A program made the translations under genes and the position numbers. The notes below the pieces were generated by a model that saw only the letters and a list, made by a program, of their open reading frames with translations, was not told the origin of the DNA and made no database searches. A DNA stretch of 5,700 bases from Bacillota bacterium (GTDB lineage Bacteria; Bacillota; UBA4882; UBA10575). Shown piece by piece: positions 5,565-5,700 of the stretch (position 1 is its first letter; every line of letters starts with the position of its first letter). The stretch is from positions 18,395 through 24,094 of the forward strand of contig DOID01000025.1 in assembly GCA_003511465.1 (NCBI GenBank), written 5' to 3'.

Positions 5565-5642
5565 TTAATCCTTCTGATGCGGCGTCACCAAAGGGCTAGG
5601 GGACAATACCGTCCACACATGTAAATTACGGTAGTCGCTCAC
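5565..5642 (-). CDS. Possible 25-residue leader peptide or small protein
   Basis: A GTG-started frame reads MSDYRNLHVWTV, then LSPSPLVTPHQKD and TAA. Minus-strand GGAGGT (5654-5649) stands six bases before the GTG, an excellent site at near-ideal spacing; this is the only strong reason to call it. No domain, signal or family is recognisable, and there is no run of one amino acid that would suggest a classic attenuator. The start codon lies within the 3' arm of a long inverted repeat, so translation could be structure-controlled. It precedes nif3 by 163 bases on the same strand. It might instead be chance coding within a palindromic element. Confidence 0.35.
   Translation of the reverse strand: MSDYRNLHVWTVLSPSPLVTPHQKD
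5598..5615. repeat. Short GGGGAC...GTCC hairpin, REP-like
   Basis: GGAC, loop AATACC, GTCC within GGGGACAATACCGTCCAC. The wording recalls the GGGGAC/GTCCCC palindromes that accompany REP-associated transposases in some Bacillota. Only one copy is in the window, so this rests on resemblance alone. Confidence 0.2.
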
Positions 5643-5695
5643 CTAGTTACCTCCAGAGATCACGAAGTGATTAAATTGAAACCAGGTGAGTCGAC
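5634..5695 (-). promoter_or_regulatory. Long stem-loop covering the start codon of the 25-codon frame
   Basis: CTCACCTAGTT (5638-5648) pairs with AACCAGGTGAG (5680-5690) through 11 pairs, one of them G-T in the minus transcript. GTCG (5634-5637) extends it with CGAC (5692-5695) past a single bulged T. Inside the loop ATCAC-GAA-GTGAT (5659-5671) forms a second five-pair hairpin. In the minus-strand RNA the GTG start is paired in the outer stem and GGAGGT lies in the loop beside it. No T-run follows, so it does not look like a terminator. It could also be a DNA-level element. Confidence 0.5.
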
Positions 5696-5700
5696 AAGCC

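Noticed and set aside
5630..5643. GGTAGTCGC-CACC wording shared with 2303-2316
   Set aside because: About 13 of 14 bases match, but a match of that quality is expected by chance in 5.7 kb searched against itself.
1..5700. tRNA, rRNA, CRISPR array, transposase, known riboswitch
   Set aside because: No cloverleaf, repeat-spacer array, transposase motif or recognisable riboswitch core was found on either strand by reading.

Overview
The window looks like a piece of an anaerobic, probably spore-forming Bacillota (Firmicutes) chromosome of moderate GC content. This is an inference from strong AGGAGG-type ribosome binding sites, TTG and GTG start codons, a Nif3 protein of the long form with a PII-like insert, a neighbouring C4 zinc-ribbon coiled-coil gene, and a stand-alone LigD-type polymerase. 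Anaerobic Clostridia or Limnochordia relatives would fit, but the species cannot be named from the sequence.

Left part (1-1100). A minus-strand gene runs off the left edge. It encodes the first 310 residues of an exported sugar-binding protein of an ABC importer (trehalose/maltose-binding-like). Its divergent neighbour on the plus strand (1100-1996) is a single-domain LigD polymerase/primase of bacterial non-homologous end joining. That gene is best started at a TTG with a strong ribosome binding site, behind a credible sigma-A promoter. No Ku or DNA ligase gene is visible.

Middle gap (1997-2488). No convincing intact gene is present. The gap holds a 48-codon frame with a signal-peptide-like start, scraps of protein-like reading in several frames, a perfect 9-4-9 palindrome, and a 9-bp direct repeat flanking a small CTAG inverted repeat. 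It may be a decayed gene plus regulatory debris.

Right part (2489-5401). Four minus-strand genes form one tight operon read from right to left. The first encodes a Nif3-like dinuclear-metal protein with a PII-like insert. Next come a 60-residue four-cysteine zinc finger protein, a COG1579-type coiled-coil protein ending in a four-cysteine zinc ribbon, and a six-helix rhomboid-fold membrane protein that appears to lack the catalytic residues. The last two genes overlap by four bases, and the operon ends at a strong GC-rich hairpin terminator. The rhomboid-like gene contains a diverged 42-bp in-frame tandem duplication directly in front of the position where the active-site motif should be.

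Far right (5402-5700). This is an AT-rich leader without a long gene. It includes a 25-codon frame with an excellent ribosome binding site. The GTG start of that frame lies inside one arm of a long imperfect inverted repeat (15 pairs with a one-base bulge) that encloses a second small hairpin. It could be a translational control element or leader peptide for the operon, or part of a repetitive palindromic element.
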